A stretch of DNA of 64,000 nt, from the NCBI GenBank assembly GCA_964036295.1, contig OZ038462.1, positions 2,859,501 to 2,923,500 on the forward strand. The letters run 5' to 3'. The DNA comes from Plumapathes pennacea (taxonomy: Eukaryota > Cnidaria > Anthozoa > Antipatharia > Myriopathidae). Below are positions 38,036 through 50,144 of this stretch, piece by piece (position 1 is the first letter of the stretch; every line of letters begins with the position of its first letter). The notes under the pieces were generated by a model, which was given only the letters and a program-made list of their open reading frames with translations, made no database searches and was not told the DNA's origin. The position numbers were made by a program, and so were the translations under genes.

Positions 38036-39475
38036 ACGGTGCACATGTGCTTGTACACAATCCGGTGCTTTCTAAGTCTAAAGTCTAAGATAGGTTAAGT
38101 GAAAACGAATTGTTTTCCGAAACCAGCTTATCGAAGGTACCTTCCTTTTCAAGACAATAGTCAAAAAACGGCCATCATTACAGCCTACCAGCGACGTATA
38201 AATATCACTTTGACTTTATTAAATCGAAGTTTAACTCCTTTTCTTCTAATTTATCTTTAAAGAAATTAAGTCGCGGCCGCCGGGAGCTTGAGGTTCGTGT
38301 TTTTAAATATCTTAAGGTTTCATAAATCGAAGTAGCTAACTCAGTGTATCTTTGAGAAACAATTACTCACCTCTCGCCCTGTTACAGTGATCCTTGTCTT
38401 CTAAGTTATAAGAAGAAATGATCGAATCTCAGCGGTTGGGAATATTGCATTATTTGCGGAGAACACACGTGACACGTGGTAACAAAGCCTTGTGAAGTAT
38501 TCTGATTAAACAGATAAGATAAACAGTAATCTTGTGTTCCGAGACGGCACTAAACACGAAAAATTTATACTAGGAACAAACATCTAAGAAAATATACCAT
38601 ATTTGGCCAGTATACTTGAGCAACAACTATAATTGTTCAAACCTGATCAATGTAGATGTTTGAATGAAGACGATGAGGTATTTCGTGTACAGAAAAGAAA
38701 TTAAATTAAGCGGAACTGTCTTGTGGCATTTCATTAATTGGCTGTCTTCACATTTTTCAGGGGCTAATGACTGCAAGAGTATTAAACAGAGCATGCATTT
38801 AGTGTAAGACCGCCGGCTTCTTACGGTTTATCCCCAGGTTATCATTGAGATGGCATGTTCAAAAATGCATGTTTGGCAGACTTCAGATTATGATTTTTGT
38901 AAAAGAGAATCAATCCGCGAAATCTCTAGTCGTCTGTAATTTTCAGTATTCTCTCCCTAGGGGTTTTTACAAAGACTGAAGTTTAGCCGGACATTTTTGG
39001 GATTTAAAACTAATCTCTCCGCCCAAGAATGCAAGGTGTTTGGACTATCTATAGTGAAACAGTTTAAGCATTCTCGGCAAAATTCTACAGAGTAATAGTC
39101 ATTTTAATAATCAGTTCTACTTTTTTTTAGTGAAACTCGGCGTATTAGTTCTATGAGAAGTATGACAAACTGCTTTCTTTCTTACTGAAATGCAATCCAA
39201 GTACTAAGAGAAATAACCCATTGTCTACGCGCAAGACAAATATATTTTGCCAGCGATAATTGGGAATCAACAAAACAACGCGCTCAGCATGAGTCAATTC
39301 TCCAGACATGTTATCTCTGGAATGGTCACGAAACGAAACTTTGACAAGTGAAATAGTTTCCACAAGACATTCAGTAATTGACTCGCTTTGTTTGCCAAAG
39401 TATTAGCGCATTACTTTTAACTTAGCGTGAAGCAATTATTGCCGTGTTTTTGCCGAAAATGGTTGCCACAGTATT

Positions 39476-39727
39476 AAACTATGATTCTAAACTTGAAGTG
39501 GATTCACTGCGCGAGAAATCAAAGAGTTATTGTATCTCTTTGCTAGGAAGAAAAATGTAATTGTATACACGCGCGTTTTGAGGTAAACTGTCCCAAGAAA
39601 AGTAAGTCCATTGGAAATAGCAGTTACGACTATCAGCTACTCCCTAAAACTGTATGTTTTATCAGATGAAGGTGAGACAGCAGAGGGGGGTGGGGGGAAT
39701 GTTACTCCCATATGTAAGCCATCTAGG
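39476..39727. repeat. 250-bp direct duplication, copy 1
   Basis: Nearly identical to 42,025-42,272: both run from AAACTATGATTCTAAACTTG to a GGGGGGTGGGGGGAATG block and CATATGTAAGCCATCTAGG. Same orientation, 2.55 kb apart. Confidence 0.9.
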
Positions 39728-40331
39728 TATGTGCCGCCCCAAATGACTACATCATTTTTCAAGCATCTTAGTCTGAAATATGTATAGATTTTGTCCATTT
39801 GATCCGGAATGGGGTAGTAGATTTTGCTTGTTTTAGTATTTGGCCCGAACAGTATGCCAATATTTGAAAAGTGGAAACACTTTTGGGTCTAAAATAAGAT
39901 AAGGGTTTTCAGAACCGGCAGCACACTCATGAAGTCCTCACCCCTCAGGCATGTAGCTCGAAATTAGTCACCTAAAAGACGCGTTCGATACTTTACTCGT
40001 TCTGATTCTATGCGAAACACAAGGACTACTTGTGCGAGAAAGACCCACTATAATAAATTAATTTTCGCTAATATTCAACCCAATTTTCACTAGAAAGCGC
40101 TTAACAACTATATAATTTGGGGCAATAGTCTCTAAACCTAGAGTTCCGCAATGTTTCCAGTCTTCAAAAGATTCTTGTTCGAGGCTGGCTGTGATCAGGC
40201 TCACTAATCGCCGTTCCCATCCGTTTCCTCCCGTAAATCTTCTACTTATGGATTATGCGGATTAGCGGCACAAGGCTGGAAAACTCCAATGACATTTGTA
40301 ATGCATCTGTCTCGCAAATAACTTCACAGAG

Positions 40332-40336
<5 letters not shown>

Positions 40337-40364
<28 letters not shown>
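40337..40364. repeat. Poly-T tract
   Basis: Uninterrupted run of about 28 T bases just upstream of the hammerhead-like motif at 40,406. On the minus strand it would read as a poly-A tail. Confidence 0.9.
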
Positions 40365-40365
<1 letters not shown>

Positions 40366-40403
40366 AGTAACACTGATGTCCGAACTGTCTGTATTATGCA
40401 CAC

Positions 40404-40562
40404 TTGCTCTGACGAAAGGCTTCCGCTCGAAACGTCAGCTATAACTTCTCTTGTACGGCGTTAGGCTTATCCACATGAACATTAGATTGATACTTTATAC
40501 GTTTCCTCTCCACGTCCGACACAGATTAAAACTAGTTCTCGGCACAGGGACTAGCATTTCAC
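40404..40562. repeat. Interspersed repeat with hammerhead-like motif
   Basis: CTGACGA at 40,409-40,415, then a short stem-loop and GAAAC-GTC at 40,429-40,436; flanking GCT and AGC can pair as stem I. It continues into ACGGCG and GGCTTATCCACATGA, the block also found at 1 and 7,055. The motif fits the hammerhead consensus CUGANGA...GAAA, but stem II is short and imperfect, so activity is doubtful. Confidence 0.45.
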
Positions 40563-40614
40563 TTTGTCTCTTATCAAGACGGTGAGATAATTTATAAGGT
40601 AATGTATGAGAGGT

Positions 40615-40898
40615 TTTAGTCGATCGCGAAACTCAAATTTTGCGGAAATGATAAAGCTGAGACTTGCATACATTGTTTCTTTTGTGAATTTGTTTGCTGT
40701 TGTAGCGATTTCAGCTAATTCCGCTCGCTTTTACTCCAGCGCTGTAATTGCGACAGCCGTAACAATAAAACAAATAACAAAACGAAACGAAACAACAAAA
40801 CACCGACAAAAAAAGACCACACACACAGAAACAGCGCAATCTATGCAAGTCTCAGCTTTCTTAATTTTGCAAAAGCCGATTTCGCGACCGATATCTTT
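40615..40898. mobile_element. Inverted-repeat element
   Basis: 40,618-40,676 (TCGCGAAACTCAAATTTTGC, AAGCTGAGACTTGCATACAT) is repeated in inverted, diverged form at 40,840-40,897. The open frames on both strands across it are mirror products of the inverted repeat. Confidence 0.6.
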
Positions 40899-42024
40899 TA
40901 AAATGTTAACCGGTCCGTACCGCGGTAATTTACATGTATGGACCGCGCATTTTCCTGCCTCAGAGCGCAGGCCATAAGAGCTAGAAAAAAGACGAGGTTC
41001 CAAAACTTACAGTACGGAGCAAGCAGACAAGATATATTACTTTTATGTGGCATATTCCGTTGAGACCGTACAGTAAGTTATTGACCGGTAAAATCACCAA
41101 TCAGAGCGTGTGTATTATCTGTACCGCGGGAGTTCAGTTGTATTCGCAGGCGACACTATAAAATCGAACCATCATCGTGCGCCGTATCTACGTCAGCCAG
41201 GACGATGGAGTTTGACGGACCCTTCTCCAGGTGAATCTAAAAGTTCTTTCATTCGTTCTTTACAATTATTAACAACAATACGAGCGAATCGAATTAATAA
41301 AGTTCAGTTTCTCCGCCAGTCCTTGCCGCTACTGCGACTCCTCGCTTGGTATCCTCACGAATATAATCCCCCTCAACCACCTGCGACCTGTGTTATTCTG
41401 CAGTAATGGTAAAAATCTTTCTCTGCCTGATTATAAAACAAAAACTCCGTGATACTCACCAAAACGTTCGAGCACAAATTTGCGGTTTTGTCTGTGGACT
41501 GGCCCCAAAACCGAAAGAGTGTAATACGAACCTAAAACTGATTGCAACCAATATTATTCTTCCAAACATTTCGATATCTACGTCACACATACCTACTTTT
41601 ACTTCCGCAGAAATTCGTAAGCGGTTTCTAATCACAGCAACCAAGAGGTTGCCACTACATGAGACCAGTACGAACTCAGACCAGTACGATTTTTAGAGTT
41701 GGTTTCCATACGAATCGTTGTATCTGCTTACATGAGACCGGACCGTAAAATCACCTCAGACCAGTTTGACTCATTCCGGGAGCTGAACCAACACGAGTGA
41801 GTCAGACCGGTCTGATTCAGATTGGTTCGGCAATTTATCCTATGTAATCGTTTCCGGAATTAACCAAATCGGTCTGAGATGAGTTTTCGAACCGGTCTCA
41901 TGTCAACAGACAAAACGATTTGTATTGAGACTACCGGTTTTATGTAATCACTGACTACTTTCAGTAGCGGAATCATGTAATGACTCCCTGCCGATTTGAG
42001 TTCGAACGGGTATGATATTAATAT

Positions 42025-42272
42025 AAACTATGATTCTAAACTTGAAGTGGATTCACTGCGCGAGAACTCAAAGAGTTATTGTATCTCCTTGCTAGGAAGA
42101 AAAATGTAACTGTATACACGTTTAGAGGTAAACTGTCCCACGAAAAGTAAGTCCACTGGAAAGAGCAGTTACGACTATCAGCTACTCCCTAAAACTGTAT
42201 GTTTTATCAGATGAAGGTGAGACAGCAGAGGGGGGTGGGGGGAATGTTACTCCCATATGTAAGCCATCTAGG
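42025..42272. repeat. 250-bp direct duplication, copy 2
   Basis: Second copy of 39,476-39,727, differing by a few substitutions and a small deletion after GTATACACG. Confidence 0.9.
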
Positions 42273-43212
42273 GATGCATGACGAGCTTCACTCTTTCGCC
42301 CTCCTGCTGTATCTAACATTGAAGGTGCCAAAATTCTCAGCAGGGTCCGATATTTGGGCGCGTTCACTTCAGCAAGACGTGGATGTTGGGATAATAAAAG
42401 CGTCACTCCTACGGACTACTTTACTCCGCAAGCGTAACCGCGTAACCGCGGCCATAGTTTTTCAAATGTTTCCGCGATGAATAAAACCAGGCCGAGAAAT
42501 TCGAAAACAGTTCACTCACATTTCGGAATAAATACGCTAAACCATAGCGAAAAAGAAACTATTCGATATGAAGCACTCGAATAAAACAACTACCCTAAAC
42601 GGAAAATCCTACTGAACTGAAACCTAATACACAGGCGTGTCAGTTGCGGCAATTAATGCCTTTGAGCCCGCGTTCCTGCCCAAGGTCAACAAGTTTCCTC
42701 TCCTGAAAGCTCTGTGCAAGAGAGGAAAACCAGGCCGAAGAAATCGAAAACATTTCGGAATAAATAAGCCACAGTTTCCTCTCCAAAGGCTGTCGACTGT
42801 CGACCGCCAAGCGAGTTAATTGTTCGGTTTTTAGATGTTAACAAAAACATCGGATTTGCGTACAGGGCCACTTGGAAGTGAATACGCGGACTATCAATGC
42901 GGTATATTTTTTTCATAATGCCTTTAACACAGAAATTAAACCCTAAACAACACTGACAGAGATGTGAATTTAATGGCTGGCTGTCCGCTGGACGCTTCAA
43001 GCGGGTTCCTAAACCATGTACGTTTGCAAGTCTTTAACGAATCAGTGAAATGCAAGGTCAAAGCATGTTACAAATATTTCAAGCCATAACTCAATACAAA
43101 CAGCAAAGCAGAAGTACCAAACTTCTATTACTAATAATTGTCTTATACAATAGTATCGCCTAATAATTTTAATTGCGAAAATTAAATTGCGATAATAGTA
43201 CGGTCCTTCTTA

Positions 43213-43356
43213 GGTATTTCCTGCCGACTGCCGACCGATCGTCGGCCGACTTCCGGCCGACACTGTATCGGCCGACGTATCGGTTGACTTGTCGGTCGGT
43301 TTCGCCATTGACAGTCGGCCGACATAGTCGACCGATACGTCGGCCGACGGCAGCTA
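43213..43356. repeat. GTCGG/CCGAC-rich palindromic cluster
   Basis: About 140 bases made largely of CGGCCGAC and CGACCGAT blocks in both orientations, bounded by CTGCCGAC at the left and GTCGGCCGACGGCAG at the right. It can fold extensively on itself and stands out by GC content from its AT-rich surroundings. Frames on all strands are repeat artefacts. Confidence 0.75.
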
Positions 43357-44522
43357 AAGTACACATGAACCGATTTCCTTACTTCGACCCCTCTTACACA
43401 GAGATTCCAGCAAAAGTCGGATCGGGTCTCAGAGATGTGCATAAGAAGCTGATGAAAGAGGAGCTAGTTATAACTTTTATTATAAACCTTATTTCTAAGG
43501 TTCTTACCTTAACCTATTCATAGCACCTGCACGGTATTTAATTTGTAATCTAGACACTTACTTCAATAAAGGAGGTGAGTTTTACTGGAAGAAGAACACG
43601 AAGAGCTTGGCTGTTGAACCATATTATACAAGAGCTGTAGGCCAGAAACTGGAGGAATGATAGACATTTATGATAGCCAAAAATGAGAAGCAAATAATGT
43701 TATACCTTTTCGTGACCCTTTTTTATGGATCAAGTTCTTGTTAAAGAAGGCGCATTTTTGTGCACTAATTCACTGCACGTCTCAACGTCAATATGTAATA
43801 CGCATATAACTAGTCCCGCCTCCGAATTGATATAAATCTTGTCAAACAAATAGAAATCCTGTTTCACAGTTTGACAAAAGGCAGTAGGAAAATTTAAATA
43901 TGCATCAAAGTTATGATTATTCAGATTTGCCAGATAGTTATTATACTTCAGTTTCTTGTCACTCAACGCATATAAACAAGATGCTACCTAAGTTTTCGAG
44001 GTGTCAATTATCTTTTGTCCTTGTTGTGTATAAACCTGACCTTACATGGTGCTCGTTTGCGGTCGTGATTAAAGCAATTAGGAATTAGCAAATAAAGCAA
44101 TTAGGGAAGAAACGATCGATCAAACAAAACGTAGTTGGGGTTCTTTTGATAGCTTTAGCGCTTAGTTTTTGAGGTCTAGGTCTTTGTTTTCGAGATTGTC
44201 AAGGAAGCAGAGAAATTGCTTAACAGCCCTCGGGAAACAAAAGTTGTACCGTACGACATCGTGGTACTCGCGTACAGGGAGCCCACATTGGATATTCTAA
44301 CGAAAAATGGTCCGACTAACTCGATGATATACAATAGGCTTGTGTCCAGTCCTGCGCGGGAAGGCGCGAAATTGACGAGGGGGTGGGGGTTGGGGCTCAT
44401 GTCATAACCAGAGCTGCTTAGTAACTAGGGAACCCGACAAATTTCCGATGAAACTACCGATGAACCCGACAAATTTCCGGGATGACTGGCCACTATATGT
44501 CAACATGTCAGTAGTTAATTGC

Positions 44523-44675
44523 AACTGGTGATAGTAGAACTCTCACAGAAAGGCAGCTCGATTATGTGTGAGTCAACTGGTGATACTAGAACTCTCACAG
44601 AAAGGCAGCTCGATTATGTGTGAGTCAACTGGTGATACTAGTACTCTCACAGAAAGGTAGCTCGATTTATAGCGA
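44523..44675. repeat. Three-unit 52-bp tandem repeat
   Basis: Units start at 44,523, 44,575 and 44,627 with AACTGGTGATA; the first two are almost identical and the third diverges at its end. Confidence 0.9.
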
Positions 44676-45090
44676 ATTTGATTTGATGCGAATTTCCTGG
44701 ATGTTCCGCACGCGATAGTGGACCAGCTTCACGTTTATTAAATATAGCTGCCGGGAATGATGCGAGTTTTGTACGGCCCGGGGCATCCCTGGAGCACTCA
44801 GGTTTTGTAGCCAGGACTCCGTGTCAAAAAGCGCTAACAGAACTTAAACTGTTTAAGTTCTGCGGCGCACAACAAATCCACAGAAACAAACAAATATTCA
44901 ACTCGTATCCCCTGGAGCACTCAGGATTGATGGCGGGAACAAGCACCCTACTATAATTGGTCAGTAATTATGCAAAGTTTCAAAACAGTCACCGCAACTT
45001 CATTTTCAATGGAATCACCTTAAGGCGTTATTCCAGAAGCTTTATCAACTACAATATTATGCTGCTATTTTTATGTGATGCGTGAAAACC

Positions 45091-45909
45091 TTTAAGCCCT
45101 GTCAAACAGTCACAACATTTGTCTCAACATTCTCTCCACATTGTTAAAGTGCCTATAAGCCTTCAGACGTTACGTTTTTATATGAAAGTAGGAAGTAATC
45201 TAAACAACTTATGGCCAAAGAAACTCCGTTCCGAAGCATTCTTATATTTTTTTCACGCGGTTGAACTCAGAATTCCGAAATCTTGACCGAGCGACATGGG
45301 AGACTGGGTCTGTGACGTCAGAGAAGGCACTGGCATCGCTTTGGCGTCTCTTTACCTTAGTTGTTTTTTCCCTTGGTTACGTCTTTCTCGACAACACATC
45401 TATGAGGCATAATTCTCACCTCGCCAACTGCAAAATCTGTGTGAAAGTTTTGTTTGACAAGAAACGAATCCCTCCTCTGACGTCATAACCCAGGCTCTCG
45501 ATCGAAAAACTTTGCGCGGTCAGATTCAAAATGGCAGTCAAAATCGCATGTTTGCCGGGCGGAAAATATATAAAAACGCTTCGGAGCGGAGTTTCTTTGG
45601 CCATAAGTTGTTTAGATTACTTCCTACTTTCATATAAAAACGTAATGTCTGAAGGCTTATAGGCACTTTAAGAGCCGGTGTTGAGGCCGTTTGACACCCC
45701 CTCTCAACATTGTTGAGAAATGTAAGAAGAGTTTGGGTTTTGCCCCCGGGGGGTTTTGTTTAAACTTTGCCTCAACATCGTCTCAACATTTCTTTTGTTC
45801 TAGAAATTTTGAGGCCGTTTGACACGGCACGTTCTCAACATCTCTCAACATGTCTCAACAATGTTGAGAGAACGTTGAAACAACTGTTGTGACCGTTTGA
45901 CAAGGGCCT
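45091..45909. mobile_element. Inverted-repeat element interrupted by another element
   Basis: Ends TTTAAGCCCTGTCAAACAGT and the inverted form at 45,883-45,909 (GACCGTTTGACAAGGGCC). The right half is full of CTCAACATTGTTGAG-type motifs. The element at 45,144-45,671 has inserted into it. Confidence 0.7.
45144..45671. mobile_element. TTAA-flanked MITE with ~107-bp inverted ends, nested
   Basis: Starts TTAAAGTGCCTATAAGCC and ends with its complement; the arms (about 45,144-45,250 and 45,562-45,671) match over roughly 107 bases. TTAA at both ends fits the target-site preference known for piggyBac-like transposases. No transposase is encoded in the 528 bases. Confidence 0.8.
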
Positions 45910-46952
45910 AAAGGAAACAGACAAGCAGTTTCCTAGTGCATCAACATAATAGTCATTAAGTCAGTACAATCTGTTGCCTCTGATTGGACCAAGTAAAAGT
46001 GTAAAGCACGCAAACCCAAACAACAACGCAAAACAAGACTGAAGACATTGACGCTGGTTGCTTGAAGTTTCGGTAAGTAACTTAAGAGTCAGGACCAACA
46101 AACTTACGAGGGTAAACCAAATCATATCTGTAACCAACAAATGTCCACATAGTAAAGTTCGAAATGATTCTGATACTGCTTGATCACTTCCGTATTTCCC
46201 GCTGCGAATTAAAGAGGCTCTGTCATCAGCTGTGACGCGCGGTACTCTCAGCTTGTAAAACTTGAAAACGTAAGGCGTTTGTTTAGTCGAAGTTATTAAA
46301 TTAAAGGCGGAAATTCCTAAGCTTTTGTGAACTACATTATTATGCTGCTAATGTGATGCGTGGGCACCAAAATACAAACAACGGAAAATATGCGGTTTCT
46401 CTTGTACCGAAAACCGCAATGAATCTTGTGGTTAGTCATTGTCCCGGTTGAATGTCAGATGCCGAGACGAAATCAAACATACTGTATATCCAATGAAAAA
46501 CGTGCAAATTTAGTATTTGCACAGTACTACATCAGAACAAAGTAGAAACAAAGTCCGTGTTTACAATGGTCGAAATCCACAGAAACAAGCAAATATTCAA
46601 CTCGTGTTCCCTGGAGCACTTAGGTTTGGTAGCCAGGACTCCGTGTCAAACTGGAGTTCCCAGTGAGCTCGCGGCGTCGGATTTGTCATTAATCGGTAGC
46701 AATCAAGAGGCCCTGCTGCGAAGGAGGAAATGTGCACTTCTGGCTCGTGATGTGCGAAATGGCTACTGCATTGTTTGAAGTCTCCCCGCAACCAGCTTCC
46801 CGTAAAAGCAATTAGAAGAAGAAACGATCGAATCGTTTAGCGTATATTTGGGGGTCTTAGTTTTCGAGGTCTTAGGTCTTAGTTTTCGAGACACCTGGGC
46901 AAGCCGCCTGAAAGCTTTGTGTAGGAGAGGAAAAAAATATGTTTTGGCTGAG

Positions 46953-48282
46953 TTAAGGTATCAGGATACCCTCCGGACTTTGCCAGATTCGAAAATATAT
47001 ATTTTTTTGGCTTAACGAAATTACTACATGTTTTACCTTGTGTTTCTGAAAACAAAATTTGGATATCTATTTTTTTCCCCGAGATATTCAAACGAAAGGA
47101 TTTTATCTTTCTCTTTCTCACCGGAAACTACCTGTCAACAGATCGTTAGTATCATGCGGCTTGCGTGTCAGTCATGCAAAACAATAAAGTACAAATTTTA
47201 ACCGCGCGACGGGAACGTATGACTATTAAACAGCAAGTCCGCAAGAATAACGAAATGCCGCAAGAAATTTTTCCTTGTACGCCTTTCTGAACGCTTTTCT
47301 ATGTTTACGCTGAAACAAATTAAATATAACCACGTGAGCGACGAAATGTCACAACGTGTGATTCTTGCACAATGCCGATTTATAAACCTTGAGCAGCGCG
47401 TGGACCATGGAGCACTCCTGCTTTTCGCAGCTCTCTTTTTAGAACGAGTTTGTCGTTTGCTTGAACTCATTCCGAATTCCAACTGTGGCTGCAAAAGGTT
47501 GAATTGGTGTTGAGTGGTGAGTGCAACTGTGAAGCGGGGAAAATAGATGTTGCGAAACGCACGCCCGAACGAAGCGTTGATGTCCGTAGTTATACCCGGC
47601 GGTCTTTTGTGCTGCGTGTTTCAATTACCTACAAGATGCCTGGAAAGTCTCTACGCGACTGCGGTGTTTTGACAGATTGCTGACAGATGAGGCGATTATG
47701 TATACAGGTTTCCGGCTCCCTGGTCAGAATCTTTAAATGTGTTTTTCTCGGTGTTTTTAAAACGCGGAAAAGTGTTTCTTTCGGAAACCTGCATTTCAAT
47801 GGATTTTAATCGATTGGCTTGAAGCTTTGCAAATATGTGAATCAATATCAAAGCTACAAAAAGGTGTCTCCGATTTTATTTTTTATTTTTTCGTTCGGAA
47901 GATATGTCCGCTTTTGTCTTACGCGTAGCTAGAAATATGATCGGCCAACTTTAAAAGTCAATAACTTTGTATATGGACAAAATATCAAAATTCGGAGACA
48001 CCTTTTTTTTCTTCATTGTGTTGATAGTAGGCTGAAACAATAAATAATCAAATCGGGTAAAATCCGAGTGACATTAGGCTTTTTTAATGAGGCAAGGTCA
48101 AAATTCACTCGGAAGCTGATAACTTTCTTTCTTTAGCAAATTCAAAAAAATTAAAGCTTTAACCTAAATCTGTGATTGTTGAGCTTTCAGAAAATATATA
48201 CTTTATTATTAGTTAAATGTAACGCTAGCGCGAAAAATGGGTTTGAACGCATGTCGTTCACGAGGGTATCCTGATACCTTAA
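46953..48282. mobile_element. 1.33-kb element with perfect TTAA-flanked inverted ends
   Basis: TTAAGGTATCAGGATACC at 46,953 continues three more bases and is repeated as a perfect inverse ending at 48,282. TTAA at both outer ends suggests a piggyBac-type target site. The interior has no open frame that looks like a transposase; it contains a second pair of inverted blocks (AAAGGTGTCTCCGATTTTAT at 47,860 and the inverse near 47,990). Probably non-autonomous. Confidence 0.75.
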
Positions 48283-48750
48283 TGTATTAAATACGGAACG
48301 ATCATGACGCAACTTCATTACTTGCCCGGCGAAGAATTTGAAGCATATTATTTGTTCGAAAGGAGGGGAAAAAAAGCAGAGCCACAAATAGTAAATCCTC
48401 ACTGCCTCAGGAGCCCAGCAGATACGCAGCTGTTCCAGAAAAAACGTCGTCCTTCTCGCGTATGGAATCGAAAATTTTTATGCTTGCGCGCCATTTTCTC
48501 CAATTTTCAGCTAGATGTCTTCTTTCACTAGGGTCATTTCGTCTGGGAAAGCGGAGCAAACCTTGTTGTTGGGTTACGTTGCAGCCACATAGCGTAGTCG
48601 AAAGGGCATACCACCTCCTATTTGCTCGTGGCGAAGCGACAAGCTCAGGTTTCGAGACCGTGTCTTTATCTTCTTTGTTTTATGGTGGGTTACGAATCTG
48701 CACACAGTGATTGGTTCATATTATCACGTGATATCCGATGACGTAAACCG

Positions 48751-49083
48751 CCGTCGGGTTGGCTCAGTTGGTTGAGTACCGGTATTTCGTGCGGGAGGTG
48801 CGGGTTCGAACCCCGGCCGGACCAGCACTCGGGGTCTTAAAATAACTAAGGATAAGATGCTGCCTTTGTTTCTATCAGCAAATGGTAAGATCTTCACGTG
48901 GTTCGGATGACTACGTAAAATGGCAGTCCCGTCTCCCTACTTCTATACTTGATTACAGGGGGACGTAAAAGAACCGCTGTTAGGACGTAAACAAATTCTG
49001 GCAGTGACCACCCTCAATGCCTGTACTCCACAGTAATATGGTGAAGCCAAATTGTTGCTGAAAACCCCTTGAGGGTATTAAAA

Positions 49084-49114
<31 letters not shown>

Positions 49115-49162
49115 TGTATGTATGTATGTATGTATGTACGTATGTATGTATGTATGTATGTA
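48751..49162 (+). mobile_element. tRNA-derived SINE with (TATG)n tail
   Basis: The head has an A-box-like TTGGCTCAGTTGG (48,759-48,771) and a B box GGTTCGAACCC (48,803-48,813), as in RNA polymerase III promoters of tRNA genes, but the segment does not continue as a tRNA: it runs into CAGCACTCGGGGTCTTAAAA and further non-tRNA sequence. It ends near a (TATG)n tract at 49,085-49,162 that may be its tail. Exact 3' limit uncertain. Confidence 0.75.
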
Positions 49163-49317
49163 ATTGACTTCGCTAAACAACTCGAGAAGTGGCCAGTGAA
49201 TATTGCTCGTTACTTGTGTGAAAAAGAAGTGCATCCCATCCAAACTCAACACCGTTGGGCTCTGTGGAACATGTACGGATAAACTGGATTTTAGGGAACG
49301 ATTTGGCTTGCGTTCTT

Positions 49318-49505
49318 TTAAGGCCACTTCACACTGGACGCGCCGCGACACGCCGTAACTGTACGTGACAACGCGACAAAATTAATTCACACCGGACGCT
49401 TCAACTCAGAGCGACGCCTTAAAAATAGAACAAGGCCAAATTTCAACGCGACAACGCGTTCAGTTACGGCGTGTCGCGACGCGTCCAGTGTGAACTGGCC
49501 TTTAA
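49318..49505. mobile_element. 188-bp TTAA-flanked palindromic MITE
   Basis: TTAAGGCCACTTCACACTGG at the left and its near-perfect complement ending at 49,505; inside, GCGCCGCGACACGCCGTAAC and its inverse. Both ends carry TTAA. Confidence 0.8.
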
Positions 49506-50144
49506 GTTCGCCGCGGAAGCTTTGAGAATAACCGTAAACAAATGTTTGATGGATACCGCTGGGGGATTGCAAATTTCTCTGTTGCCGCTAAATATTTAGT
49601 CCCGACGAAACTTTCTGTGTCGGCACGAAATACTTCTGGGAAGATAGCAGGCCGAAAACGGAAACCAAAGCTACGATGAGCTTTAGCCGCAAAACAATGG
49701 CATTTATGCTATACTCTGTACATGACATCTGTTGCCTCATAACATTCTTCTGCTTATCGTACATTGCCTGTTGAAATGTTTCTTTCATTCGATCATGTAG
49801 CCTTTGTTTCGCAATGGTCATTGTATACCAGATATATGAAAAATACACCAAAATAGTCCTGAGCATTGAGTTTGCAGTTCACAAAATGACTGAACACACT
49901 GTGAACAAAACCGCAATAATATTGACGTGAACAAGTGTCGTGTTACATTCCTAGCTTGTTACAGAACACGAAAACTCGAAAGCCTGATAGAAGAAACATA
50001 TTCAGTTAATAAAAGAAAATACAAAAGTATTGAAGCGAAGGCTGGATTAATCGTGGCCTCTCGTTAGAAATACGAGTCGAAGTCAAACTGTCAAAAATCA
50101 ATTGTGCATAAAAAGATATGTCATGCATTCTCAAAATGCAGGGT

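Noticed and set aside
40606-40977. 123-codon open frame with a hydrophobic stretch
   Set aside because: It spans an inverted-repeat element and reads mirrored frames on the other strand; no homology recognised.
48751-48830. tRNA gene
   Set aside because: A and B boxes are present, but the segment cannot fold with a proper acceptor stem and continues into SINE body sequence.
48980-49351. Open frames with (Met-Tyr-Val-Cys)n or (Tyr-Ile-His-Thr)n
   Set aside because: Products of the (TATG)n microsatellite.
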